Shown here piece after piece: positions 15,937-24,375 of a stretch of 52,428 nucleotides of DNA. The stretch lies in contig URUJ01000010.1 in NCBI GenBank assembly GCA_900551095.1, forward strand, positions 1 to 52,428. The letters run 5' to 3'. Position numbers and translations under genes: made by a program. The DNA comes from an uncultured Anaerococcus sp. Lineage in GTDB: Bacteria; Bacillota; Clostridia; Tissierellales; Peptoniphilaceae. A model generated the notes under the pieces. The model made no database searches. It saw only the letters and a list, made by a program, of their open reading frames with translations, and had not been told where the DNA came from. Numbering within the stretch: the first letter of the stretch is position 1; each line of letters begins with the position of its first letter.

Positions 15937-17097
15937 ATGGATATAGAAATAATAATAAATCAAATTTACAATTTAATATTAAATAATCAATTTTTGGGTT
16001 TTGCTATAGCAGCATTTGTGGTGTTATTTTTATTTTTTATCATATCTAAAACTTTCAGAAAATCAGGCTTATTTTTACTAGCCACTACTTTCTTGATAGA
16101 CTATACAATTAGGTCTTTGCCTTTTGAAATCTATAGTTATTATCCTATCGTCCGTCAAATAATAACAGGACTTTATATTCTTGGATTTATAAACTTTATA
16201 ATTAGAGTGATAGTAATGCTCGTAAAGATAAGCAAAAAAAATACACAGAGTAAAGAAAAATCAAGCCTTAAAAACTTCGTAGAATTTACTGGTATTAGAC
16301 CTTTTTTCTTTATGCTAATTGTAAACCTAGTTAATCTTAATGACTATATACCAAAAAATATTGTTTCGTTATTAACAAGTCTATCGTTTTTATATATGGC
16401 CTTTAGAACTCTTTATTCCACTTATTTATATCTGAGTGAAAAAGAAAGTTTACCTATAAAAGACGATATGGATTTTGATGATATAAAGGCTTATTTATAT
16501 GATCCTGAAGAGAAGAAAAGTAAAAATTATGGCAGGGTTGTAAGAAAGAATTTAAATAAGAAAGACCAATCTACAGTAGATTTCGATGGCAAAGAAAATA
16601 AAAAGAAAAAACCAACCAATCCCATTTCCATGTCTGATATAAATAAAGAAGCTAAAAATATGGAAATACTAAAAAATATAGAAAGAGATTTATCAGATGA
16701 TGATGTAATTAAGTTTTTAGAAGAGTCAAATCCTAATGTTACAAAAATCACCCTAACAAATCTTATATCAGGTGATGAACATTCTTACACTAGTAAGCGT
16801 GCTAATTTAAATGTGGGAGAAGACCATGAGTATAAAATTACCCTTAGTTTTGAAAATTATAATGATTATGACTATGGTAGGTTTATAGATTTATTAATTG
16901 CATATGGGGTAGAAAAAGAAGTTTATAAATTTGAACTTACAATTATTTCCAAAATTAATGAGAATTTTAAACTTGTATTTTTTGATCCAAGTCAAATAGT
17001 AGATATGGATAAAGACGGAAAAGTGAGTCCATCTGGCAGAGATATATCAATGACCTTTCCAAAATATAAGATAAATTTTATTAAGGAGAATTATTAA
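15937..17097 (+). CDS. Unrecognised membrane protein with soluble C-terminal half
   Basis: 386 residues; I do not recognise the family. The first ~165 residues hold about five hydrophobic segments (roughly 18-40, 44-62, 74-96, 118-135 and 143-163). A lysine-rich, highly charged linker runs to about 250. The C-terminal ~130 residues alternate beta-like patterns (VTKITLTNLISGDEHSYTS; YKFELTIISKINENFKLVFF) and end in FPKYKINFIKENY, suggesting a small cytosolic beta-rich domain. Preceded by its own short-leader promoter and followed by tex 71 bases on. A coding gene on grounds of length, codon pattern and regulatory context. Confidence 0.8.
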   Translation: MDIEIIINQIYNLILNNQFLGFAIAAFVVLFLFFIISKTFRKSGLFLLATTFLIDYTIRSLPFEIYSYYPIVRQIITGLYILGFINFIIRVIVMLVKISKKNTQSKEKSSLKNFVEFTGIRPFFFMLIVNLVNLNDYIPKNIVSLLTSLSFLYMAFRTLYSTYLYLSEKESLPIKDDMDFDDIKAYLYDPEEKKSKNYGRVVRKNLNKKDQSTVDFDGKENKKKKPTNPISMSDINKEAKNMEILKNIERDLSDDDVIKFLEESNPNVTKITLTNLISGDEHSYTSKRANLNVGEDHEYKITLSFENYNDYDYGRFIDLLIAYGVEKEVYKFELTIISKINENFKLVFFDPSQIVDMDKDGKVSPSGRDISMTFPKYKINFIKENY

Positions 17098-17127
17098 ATT
17101 AAAATCAGATGAATATTTTATAAAGTT

Positions 17128-17139
17128 GGCCAATTGGCC
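17128..17139. repeat. 12 bp palindrome before tex
   Basis: GGCCAATTGGCC, perfectly self-complementary, in otherwise AT-rich sequence between the membrane protein gene and tex, followed by CTTTATTAT. It could be a weak terminator (4 bp stem) or a protein-binding site; neither is certain. Confidence 0.4.
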
Positions 17140-17168
17140 CTTTATTATGAGATGTACAAAAGGGAATT

Positions 17169-19262
17169 ATGCAAATTTTAGAAATTTTATCAAAAGAATT
17201 AAACATAAGTAAAGGTAGAGTAGAAAATGTTGTGAAACTTCTTGATGAAGGATCAACTGTTGCCTTTATTGCAAGATACAGAAAAGAAGTAACAGGGAAT
17301 TTAACAGATGTTGAGATAAGAGAAATTGAAAAAAATCTCAGCAGATTAAGAAATATTGAAAAAAGACAGGAAGAGATAATTAAGTTAATTGACGAAAAAG
17401 GAAAATTAACTGATGAACTAAGAGAGGAAATTCTCGCTAGCAATTCTCTTACAATCCTTGAAGATATTTACGCCCCATATAAGTCTAGGAGAAAGACTAG
17501 GGCAGATATAGCAAGAGAGTTTGGGTTAGAAGAGTTATTAGATAAGATTCTTACAGAAATATCTTGTGAAGAAGAAGCTTTAAGCGCATCTAAGAAATAT
17601 CTGCAAGAAGGTTTAGAAGATGAAAAAGAAATTATTGAAAGATCTCTTGATATATTGGCAGAAGATATTTCTAATACAATAGATGCGAGAAATATTATTA
17701 GACGTGATGGTCTTGTAAGAGCCTCTTTAATTACAAGTCTTAAGGCTCAAGAAGATAGTCTTTATGAGTCTTATCACGATTTTACTAAAAAACTTAAAGA
17801 CCTTAAGTCATTTCAAATACTTGCTATAAATAGGGCAGAAAAGGAAGATATTTTAACAGTAAAAATAGAATTTTCAGACGATTACAATAAGAGCTTGATT
17901 TATAAACTTGTTAGCGAGGGAAGAGATTTTAACGCTTATCAAAAATCCTTGGTAGAGGCAACTATTGATGATGCTTACAAGAGGCTTATGATCCCTTCTA
18001 TTACTACTGAGCTACGTAACAAACTTACTGAACAAGCAAGTGATGAATCTATAAGGGTCTTTGGGGAAAATCTTAAACCATATCTTTTACAAAGACCTAT
18101 AAAGGGACAGGTTGTTATGGGACTTGATCCTGGATTTAGAACAGGATGCAAGGTAGCTGTAGTTGATAAGAATGGAAAATTTTTAGATCAAGCTGTAATT
18201 TATCCAGTAGAACCCCATAAAAAGGAAAAAGAAGCCATAGCAATATTAAAATCCCTAATAGAAAAATATGGAGTAAGCCTAATAGCCCTTGGTAATGCTA
18301 CAGCATCTAGGGAAACTGAGCTTGTAGTTGACAAGCTAATTAAAGAAGTAGAAGGTGTTTCATACGCTATTGTTAATGAAGCCGGAGCAAGTGTTTACTC
18401 AGCATCAAGCCTTGGCAAAGAAGAATTTCCTGACCTTGATGTTACTATTAGAGGTGCCATATCAATGGCAAGACGTCTCCAAGATCCTATGGCAGAGCTT
18501 GTAAAAATTGAGCCTAAGCATATAGGTGTAGGTCAGTACCAACACGATTTGGATGGCAAAAGATTAGATGAAGAACTTTCAAAAGTTGTAGAAGATGCTG
18601 TAAACGAAGTTGGAGTATCAATAAATAATGCTTCATACAAACTTTTATCCTATGTTTCAGGTCTTAACCAGACACTTGCAAAGAGGATAGAAGAGGATTT
18701 TAAAGAAGGTAAAATTATTTATAGAAAAGATCTTTTAGATGTTAAAGGATTAGGAAAAAAAACCTATGAACAAGCAGCAGGTTTTTTAAGATTTCCATCC
18801 TCTCCCGAAGTTTTGGATAATACTGCAGTCCATCCAGAATCATATAAAATTGCAAAAAATATCCAAGATTTAGATTTGGAAAGTATAGATATTGAAAATA
18901 TCGCTAAAGAACTTGATGTTGGAATCCCAACATTGAATGATATTATTTCAGAACTTAAAAAACCAGGAAGGGACCCTAGAGATGACAACCCAGAAGTCCT
19001 TACAAAAAAGGAAGTTATGGGAATAGATGATTTAAAAGTAGGGATGGTTCTTAAAGGAAAGGTCAGAAATATAACTGACTTTGGTGCCTTTGTAGATATT
19101 GGTGTAGGAACAGATGGTTTAGTCCATGTTTCTGAAATTTCTGATAAATTCGTAAAAAATCCACATGATGAGCTTACAAATTCACAGGTGGTAAGTGTTA
19201 GAATAATAGAGATAGATAAGAAAAAAGAAAGAATTGGTCTTTCAATGAGGAGTGTAAATTAA
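17169..19262 (+). CDS. tex: Tex-family RNA-binding transcription accessory protein
   Basis: 697 residues, a typical length for Tex. Order: helical N-terminal Tex domain (GRVENVVKLLDEGSTVAFIARYRKE), a YqgF/RNase H-like domain from about 315 (VMGLDPGFRTGCKVAVVD; LIALGNATASRETE), helix-hairpin-helix domains (LLDVKGLGKKTYEQAAGFLR) and a C-terminal S1 domain at about 623-695 (GMVLKGKVRNITDFGAFVDI). Tex binds nucleic acid and affects transcription; details vary between species. The ribosome site is weak (AAAAGGG). It overlaps proS by one base, so both are probably one operon. Confidence 0.95.
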   Translation: MQILEILSKELNISKGRVENVVKLLDEGSTVAFIARYRKEVTGNLTDVEIREIEKNLSRLRNIEKRQEEIIKLIDEKGKLTDELREEILASNSLTILEDIYAPYKSRRKTRADIAREFGLEELLDKILTEISCEEEALSASKKYLQEGLEDEKEIIERSLDILAEDISNTIDARNIIRRDGLVRASLITSLKAQEDSLYESYHDFTKKLKDLKSFQILAINRAEKEDILTVKIEFSDDYNKSLIYKLVSEGRDFNAYQKSLVEATIDDAYKRLMIPSITTELRNKLTEQASDESIRVFGENLKPYLLQRPIKGQVVMGLDPGFRTGCKVAVVDKNGKFLDQAVIYPVEPHKKEKEAIAILKSLIEKYGVSLIALGNATASRETELVVDKLIKEVEGVSYAIVNEAGASVYSASSLGKEEFPDLDVTIRGAISMARRLQDPMAELVKIEPKHIGVGQYQHDLDGKRLDEELSKVVEDAVNEVGVSINNASYKLLSYVSGLNQTLAKRIEEDFKEGKIIYRKDLLDVKGLGKKTYEQAAGFLRFPSSPEVLDNTAVHPESYKIAKNIQDLDLESIDIENIAKELDVGIPTLNDIISELKKPGRDPRDDNPEVLTKKEVMGIDDLKVGMVLKGKVRNITDFGAFVDIGVGTDGLVHVSEISDKFVKNPHDELTNSQVVSVRIIEIDKKKERIGLSMRSVN

Positions 19263-20974
19263 TGAGATTATCAAATTATTATATGCCAACCCTAAGAGAA
19301 GATCCGGTTGATGCTGAAACAGCAAGTCATAAATTACTTGTAAGAGGAGCATATATTAGACAGCAAGGATCAGGAATATATTCATTCTTACCTTTAGGAA
19401 AAAAAGTTTTGAATAAAATTGAAGCTATAGTTAGAGACGCTATGGATAGTTATGGAGCTATAGAAATATCAACCTCTATCCTTCAACCAAGAGGAATCTG
19501 GGATAAGTCAACAAGGTGGGAAACATTTGGTCCTGAAATGTTTAAACTAAAAGATAGACACGACAGGGAATATGCCCTAGGTCCAACAGCTGAGGAATCT
19601 TTTGTAGACTTAATTAAAGATGAATTAAATTCTTATAAACAGCTACCACTAAACCTTTATCAAATTGTAGATAAATTTAGAGATGAAAAAAGACCAAGAT
19701 TTGGTATTAATAGGTCAAGAGATTTTCTAATGAAAGATGCCTATACTTTTGATGAAGATCGTGAAGGGTTAGAGAAGGCATATATGAATATGTGGAAAGC
19801 CTATGAATATGCCTTTGATAAAATGAAACTTGATTATAAAATCGTTGAAGGCGACTCAGGAGCCATGGGTGGTAATAAAAGTCATGAGTTTATAGCACTT
19901 TCTGAAAGTGGAGAAGGTGTAATCTTATATACTGACAAGAGTGATTCAGCATATACAGATGAAAAAGCTAGACCTATTATTGATTCAATAGAAGAAAACG
20001 AAAAAGATTTAGAATTAGTAGAAACTACTGACAAAAAAACTATTGAAGAAGTAAGTGAGTTTTTAAAAACAGAAAAGAGAAGATGTGCCAAGGCCATTGA
20101 TTTGATTGTAGAAGGTGAACCAGTTTTTGTGTTTGTGCCTGGTGATAGGGAACTTAATATGGCCAAACTTATTTCTTACTTAAAAGTGCCAGAGCATGAG
20201 ATAGAAATGGCTGATGATGAAACTATCGAAAAATATACTAAAGCTCCAGCTGGATATACTGGTCCTATTGGATTAAAAGATGTAAGAGTAATAGTAGATG
20301 AGTCTTTAACAAAGATTAATAACCTAGTTGTTGGTGCAAATAAAAAAGGCTATCATTATATAAATGCAAACTTCGGAAGAGATTTTGAAGGAGAAGTAGC
20401 TGAAGATTTGATTTTGGCAAAAGAAGGTGATAAGGCCTACGATGGTTCTGGTGTTTTTAAGGCCGCAAGAGGAATAGAGGTAGGAAATATCTTCCAACTA
20501 GGTACAAAATATTCAGAAGCTCTTGATGCAAATTTCTTAGACCAAAATGGAGTTTCTAAGCCATTTGAAATGGGATCTTATGGTATAGGTATTTCAAGAT
20601 CAATATCAGCAATTGTTGAGCAATACCATGATGAAAAAGGAATAATTTGGCCAACAAGTGTGGCACCATTTGAGGTTATAATTACCCTCATTAAACCAAA
20701 CAATGATGAGCAAAAAGATTTGGCTGAAAAAATATATAAAAAACTAAAAGATAGAAGGATAGATGTTCTTCTTGATGACAGAAAAGAGCGTCCAGGTGTA
20801 AAGTTTAATGATAGAGATTTAATAGGCATACCTTATAGAATAACAGTTGGAAAGGATGCTAAAGATTCTATTGTAGAATTCTCAACAAGAAAAGATATGG
20901 AAAATCAAAACATGGATGCAGGTGATGCTATAAACTTAGTTTGTGAAAATATCCAAAAAGATTTGGAAGATTAA
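19262..20974 (+). CDS. proS: Prolyl-tRNA synthetase, bacterial type
   Basis: 570 residues, a class II synthetase of the long bacterial form with the editing insertion that hydrolyses Ala-tRNA(Pro). Visible blocks: the motif 2 region FRDEKRPRFGINRSRDFLMK, the insertion from about 225 to 400, motif 3 FEMGSYGIGISRSISAIVEQ, and the anticodon-binding domain from about 470 (DVLLDDRKERPGVKFNDRDL). Start ATG overlaps the tex stop (TTAATG). No T-box leader lies before it. Confidence 0.97.
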   Translation: MRLSNYYMPTLREDPVDAETASHKLLVRGAYIRQQGSGIYSFLPLGKKVLNKIEAIVRDAMDSYGAIEISTSILQPRGIWDKSTRWETFGPEMFKLKDRHDREYALGPTAEESFVDLIKDELNSYKQLPLNLYQIVDKFRDEKRPRFGINRSRDFLMKDAYTFDEDREGLEKAYMNMWKAYEYAFDKMKLDYKIVEGDSGAMGGNKSHEFIALSESGEGVILYTDKSDSAYTDEKARPIIDSIEENEKDLELVETTDKKTIEEVSEFLKTEKRRCAKAIDLIVEGEPVFVFVPGDRELNMAKLISYLKVPEHEIEMADDETIEKYTKAPAGYTGPIGLKDVRVIVDESLTKINNLVVGANKKGYHYINANFGRDFEGEVAEDLILAKEGDKAYDGSGVFKAARGIEVGNIFQLGTKYSEALDANFLDQNGVSKPFEMGSYGIGISRSISAIVEQYHDEKGIIWPTSVAPFEVIITLIKPNNDEQKDLAEKIYKKLKDRRIDVLLDDRKERPGVKFNDRDLIGIPYRITVGKDAKDSIVEFSTRKDMENQNMDAGDAINLVCENIQKDLED

Positions 20975-21013
20975 TACTCATATGGGTATGATAATAGTGT
21001 ATAGAATTAAATA

Positions 21014-21030
21014 GGGCGCTGCCCGGAGGA
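21014..21030 (+). promoter_or_regulatory. Small hairpin touching the fba ribosome site
   Basis: GGGC, GCT, GCCC (21014-21024) is a 4 bp GC hairpin in AT-rich leader sequence, directly followed by the GGAGGA ribosome site. It may stabilise the mRNA end or tune initiation. A weak TAGAAT at 21002-21007 could be the -10 box but no good -35 is present. Confidence 0.35.
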
Positions 21031-21036
21031 GAAAAA

Positions 21037-21903
21037 ATGTTAGTAAATGCAAAAGAAATGTTAGACCTAGCTTATGAAAATGGCTATGCAATTGGACACT
21101 TTAATACAAATAACCTAGAATGGACAAAGGCAATCCTACTTGCTGCTGAAGCAAAAAAGACTGCTGTAATTATATCATCTAGTGAAGGTGCTGCAAAGTA
21201 TATGGGCGGTTTTAAAGTAGTAGCTGACCTTGTCAAAAACTTACACGATGCACTAAATATTACTGTTCCAGTAGCAATCCACTTAGACCATGGTTCTTAT
21301 GAAGGGGCAAAAGCTTGTATCGAAGCAGGTTTTACATCAGTAATGTTTGATGGTTCTTCATTCCCAATTGAAGAAAATCTTGAAAAAACAAAAGAAATAG
21401 TTAGACTTGCCCACGATAAAGGAATTTCTGTAGAAGCAGAAGTTGGTGGAATCGGCGGAGAAGAAGATGGAGTTACTTCTGCTGGAGAACTTGCAGATGT
21501 TGAAGAATGTAAAAATCTTGCATCTTGCGGAATAGACTTCTTAGCAGCAGGTATTGGTAATATTCACGGAGTTTACCCAGCTGATTGGCAAGGACTAAAC
21601 TTTGATAGATTAAAAGAAATCTCTGACGCTGTAAAAATGCCATTAGTTCTTCATGGTGGTACAGGTATTCCTGATGACCAAATCAAAAAGGCTATTAGCC
21701 TAGGCGTATCAAAGATTAATGTAAATACAGAATGCCAAATCGCATTTGCTAAAGCGACTAGAAAATATATCGAAGAAGGAAAAGACCAACAAGGTAAGGG
21801 CTTTGACCCAAGAAAACTTCTACTACCAGGAACAAATGCAATTCAAGCTTTAGTTGAAGAAAAAATCGATATGTTTGGTAGCGAAAATAGCGCTAGTAAA
21901 TAA
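21037..21903 (+). CDS. fba: Class II fructose-1,6-bisphosphate aldolase
   Basis: 288 residues. A zinc enzyme of glycolysis/gluconeogenesis that interconverts fructose-1,6-bisphosphate with triose phosphates. Visible: GHFNTNNLEW near the start, the metal site PVAIHLDHGSYE, VMFDGSSFPIEENL, the second metal block VEAEVGGIGGEEDG, LAAGIGNIHGVYP, LHGGTGIPDDQI and INVNTECQIAF. Codons are biased as in a highly expressed gene. It has a strong GGAGGA ribosome site and its own terminator. Confidence 0.95.
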   Translation: MLVNAKEMLDLAYENGYAIGHFNTNNLEWTKAILLAAEAKKTAVIISSSEGAAKYMGGFKVVADLVKNLHDALNITVPVAIHLDHGSYEGAKACIEAGFTSVMFDGSSFPIEENLEKTKEIVRLAHDKGISVEAEVGGIGGEEDGVTSAGELADVEECKNLASCGIDFLAAGIGNIHGVYPADWQGLNFDRLKEISDAVKMPLVLHGGTGIPDDQIKKAISLGVSKINVNTECQIAFAKATRKYIEEGKDQQGKGFDPRKLLLPGTNAIQALVEEKIDMFGSENSASK

Positions 21904-21914
21904 AGATTTAATTT

Positions 21915-21946
21915 AGGGGCTTTAAAGCCCCTTTAGTTTATTTTAT
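21915..21946 (+). terminator. Intrinsic terminator between fba and rho
   Basis: AGGGGC, TTTAAA, GCCCCT, then TTTAGTTTATTTTATT. The T-rich tail runs right up to the rho ATG at 21948, leaving no room for a ribosome site. Confidence 0.85.
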
Positions 21947-21947
21947 T

Positions 21948-23255
21948 ATGGATAATTTAAAAGATAAAAAGCTAGTTGAACTTAGAGAAATTGCCAAAGA
22001 TTTGGGAATAGAGTCAATTAGTAAATATAGAAAAGATGAATTAATAAAGTTAATTGAAGAAGAAGAAAAAAACAAAGACGAAGAGAAAAAAGAAGCAAGA
22101 GAAAATGATCTTGGCGCAAAGTTTGACTGCGATGGCATTTTAGAAATCTTACCTGATGGTTTTGGTTTTTTAAGAACCCAACTTTATGAATCAGGAGATG
22201 ATGATATCTATGTACCGCCTAAACAAATAAAAATGTTTAGGCTAAAGACAGGCGACTACATTGAAGGCATAGCCCGTGAAAAACATGATAAAGACAAATT
22301 TTCTCCTTTAATTTTTGTGTCAACCGTTAATGGAATTAAACCAGCGGATGCTTTTAATAGAGATTTATTTGAAGATTTGACACCTATTTATCCAAATGAA
22401 AGGATTAGTGTAGAAACAGATCCGAAAAATATTTCTGGTAGAATTATAGATGTCATAAGTCCAATTGGTAGAGGCCAAAGAGGGCTTATTGTATCCCAGC
22501 CAAAAGCAGGAAAGACAACTTTAATTAAAGACATAGAGAGATCTTTCGAAAAAAATTACGATGACCTTAAAATAATTGTTTTATTGATTGATGAAAGACC
22601 AGAAGAAGTTACTGATTTTATAAGGTATGTAAATGAATATAGAGATCCAGAAAATATTTTGATGCGTACAGAGGTGGCTGCTTCTACCTTTGATATGCCT
22701 CCACAAAGTCATATTGATATAGCTGAAATGGTTCTTGAAAGGGCAAAAAGGTTTGTAGAAGAGAAAAAGGACGTCGTTATCCTCCTTGATTCTCTAACAA
22801 GACTTGCTAGAGCTTATAATATAATGACTCCTCAATCAGGAAGGACATTATCAGGTGGTCTAGATCCCTTAGCACTTGTAGGACCAAAACAATTTTTTGG
22901 AGCTGCAAGGAATATAGAAAACGGCGGTTCACTTACTATTCTTGCCACAGCCCTAGTTGATACAGGTTCAAGGATGGATGATATGATTTTTGAAGAATTT
23001 AAAGGGACAGGCAATATGGAAGTTCATCTGGATAGGAGACTTTCAAATAGAAGGATATTCCCAGCTATAAATATCGAAAAATCATCCACAAGACGAGATG
23101 ATCTTCTTCTTTCAAAAGAGGAAATGGAAGCTGTATTTAAACTAAGAAAAAGTGACTTAAACACAACTGAGTCAATCGTAGAATTAATAGATTGGATGAA
23201 GAGAACAAAGTCTAATAAACAATTTGTAGAACTCGTAAATTCATCGCTTAAATAA
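21948..23255 (+). CDS. rho: Transcription termination factor Rho
   Basis: 435 residues, hexameric RNA helicase that ends transcription. Order: Rho N-terminal SAP-like helices (KLVELREIAKDLGIESISKY), a short Lys/Glu linker at about 40-55, the cold-shock-like RNA site (ILPDGFGFLRT; DIYVPPKQIKMF), Walker A QPKAGKTT at 184-191, Walker B VVILLDSLTRLARAYN, and the Q/R loops (GPKQFFGAARNIENGGSLTI). The start is fixed by family homology. No Shine-Dalgarno is visible, because the fba terminator tail occupies the upstream bases. Confidence 0.97.
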   Translation: MDNLKDKKLVELREIAKDLGIESISKYRKDELIKLIEEEEKNKDEEKKEARENDLGAKFDCDGILEILPDGFGFLRTQLYESGDDDIYVPPKQIKMFRLKTGDYIEGIAREKHDKDKFSPLIFVSTVNGIKPADAFNRDLFEDLTPIYPNERISVETDPKNISGRIIDVISPIGRGQRGLIVSQPKAGKTTLIKDIERSFEKNYDDLKIIVLLIDERPEEVTDFIRYVNEYRDPENILMRTEVAASTFDMPPQSHIDIAEMVLERAKRFVEEKKDVVILLDSLTRLARAYNIMTPQSGRTLSGGLDPLALVGPKQFFGAARNIENGGSLTILATALVDTGSRMDDMIFEEFKGTGNMEVHLDRRLSNRRIFPAINIEKSSTRRDDLLLSKEEMEAVFKLRKSDLNTTESIVELIDWMKRTKSNKQFVELVNSSLK

Positions 23256-23256
23256 C

Positions 23257-23284
23257 TTGATATTAATATATGACGAGGTATAAT
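23257..23284 (+). promoter_or_regulatory. Predicted rpmE promoter
   Basis: TTGATA, 16 bases, TATAAT. Begins just after the rho stop; leader of about 30 bases with GAGGTGA before the ATG. No room for an L31-type autoregulatory leader RNA. Confidence 0.75.
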
Positions 23285-23321
23285 TTATATTGCTTATTGA
23301 AATGGAAAATAGAGGTGAATT

Positions 23322-23525
23322 ATGAATAAAGAATTACATCCAGAATATCACCAAGCAAAAGTAACTTGCATGTCTTGTGGCAACGAGTTTACTGTAGGTT
23401 CAACAGAAGAAGAAATCAAAGTAGAAGTTTGCAGCAATTGTCACCCATTCTACTCTGGTAAACAAAGAACTGCTGAACGTGGTGGTAAGGTAGAAAGATT
23501 TAACAAAAAATACGGTAGAAAATAA
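23322..23525 (+). CDS. rpmE: 50S ribosomal protein L31, zinc-binding form
   Basis: 67 residues. This is the zinc (C+) form with cysteines Cys16, Cys19 (TCMSCGNEF), Cys37 and Cys40 (VCSNCHPFYSGKQ). L31 bridges the two ribosomal subunits; zinc forms are replaced by zinc-free paralogues under zinc limitation in many bacteria. Own promoter and a very strong terminator make it a single-gene unit. Confidence 0.97.
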   Translation: MNKELHPEYHQAKVTCMSCGNEFTVGSTEEEIKVEVCSNCHPFYSGKQRTAERGGKVERFNKKYGRK

Positions 23526-23538
23526 TAGTATGAAAGAT

Positions 23539-23568
23539 AATAAGGTAAGGCAACTTACCTTATTTTTG
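23539..23568 (+). terminator. Strong intrinsic terminator after rpmE
   Basis: AATAAGGTAAG (23539-23549), loop GCAA, CTTACCTTATT (23554-23564), then T. A perfect 11 bp stem. It lies inside a longer in-frame extension of prmC, which argues for the later prmC start at 23578. Confidence 0.92.
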
Positions 23569-23577
23569 TGTAAAATA

Positions 23578-24372
23578 ATGAAAATATCAGACTTTTTAAA
23601 AATAGATTATGATACAAGCCTCATTGCTTTAACCTATATTTTAGATAAAAGCAAGTCTTATATCTTAATGAATCAAAATTTAGAATTAAATAACAAGCAA
23701 ATTGAGAGATTAAAGGATATAATAAATAAGAGAGAGAACTCTTACCCACTCCAATATGCTATAGGAGAGCGGGAGTTTTACAATATAAGATTAAAGGTTG
23801 ACAAACGTGCTTTAATTCCACGTTTTGAAACAGAAATAATTGTAGATTACCTTATAAAATCTCAAATGAAAAAAGATAGTATTTTAGATATTGGTACAGG
23901 TTCAGGCGCTATTGCTATTTCACTTGCAAAAAATATTGAAAATACTTTTGTTATTGGATCTGACATTGAAGATAATGCCTTAAGTCTTGCTATGGAAAAT
24001 AAGGAATTTACTGGAATAGAAAATGTAGATTTTGTAAAATCTGATTTATTTAATAATATAAAAGGAAAATTTGATTTGATTATTTCAAATCCTCCCTATA
24101 TAAATAAAAAAGATTATGAATCTCTTGATAAAGAGCTTTATTTTGAACCAAAATCAGCCCTTTATGGTGGATGTGATGGTCTTGATTTTTATAGGGAAAT
24201 TATAAAAAATTCTAGTAAATATTTAAATAATAAGGGTCATTTGGTCTTTGAAATAGGCTATGATCAGAAAAATATTTTAAATAGATTGCTTAAGGATGAG
24301 GGTTTTGTAAATATAGAAAATATCAAAGATTTTAATGATTTTGATAGGTTTATTATTGCGCAGAAAGGATAG
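23578..24372 (+). CDS. prmC: Release factor glutamine methyltransferase
   Basis: 264 residues from the ATG at 23578 (MKISDFLKIDY). It methylates the GGQ glutamine of release factors. The helical N-terminal domain is followed by the SAM site ILDIGTGSGAIAISLAK and the substrate motif SNPPYI. An in-frame ATG at 23530 would run through the rpmE terminator and is rejected. No ribosome site precedes the chosen start. Stop is three bases from prfA, its substrate, as in most bacteria. Confidence 0.93.
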   Translation: MKISDFLKIDYDTSLIALTYILDKSKSYILMNQNLELNNKQIERLKDIINKRENSYPLQYAIGEREFYNIRLKVDKRALIPRFETEIIVDYLIKSQMKKDSILDIGTGSGAIAISLAKNIENTFVIGSDIEDNALSLAMENKEFTGIENVDFVKSDLFNNIKGKFDLIISNPPYINKKDYESLDKELYFEPKSALYGGCDGLDFYREIIKNSSKYLNNKGHLVFEIGYDQKNILNRLLKDEGFVNIENIKDFNDFDRFIIAQKG

Positions 24373-24375
24373 AGT

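Noticed and set aside
19100..19262. Possible T-box before proS
   Set aside because: proS overlaps tex by one base; there is no leader to hold one.
23285..23321. Possible L31 leader RNA
   Set aside because: The predicted leader is only about 30 bases and has no matching hairpins.
23530..23577. Earlier prmC start
   Set aside because: The extension encodes the rpmE terminator hairpin.
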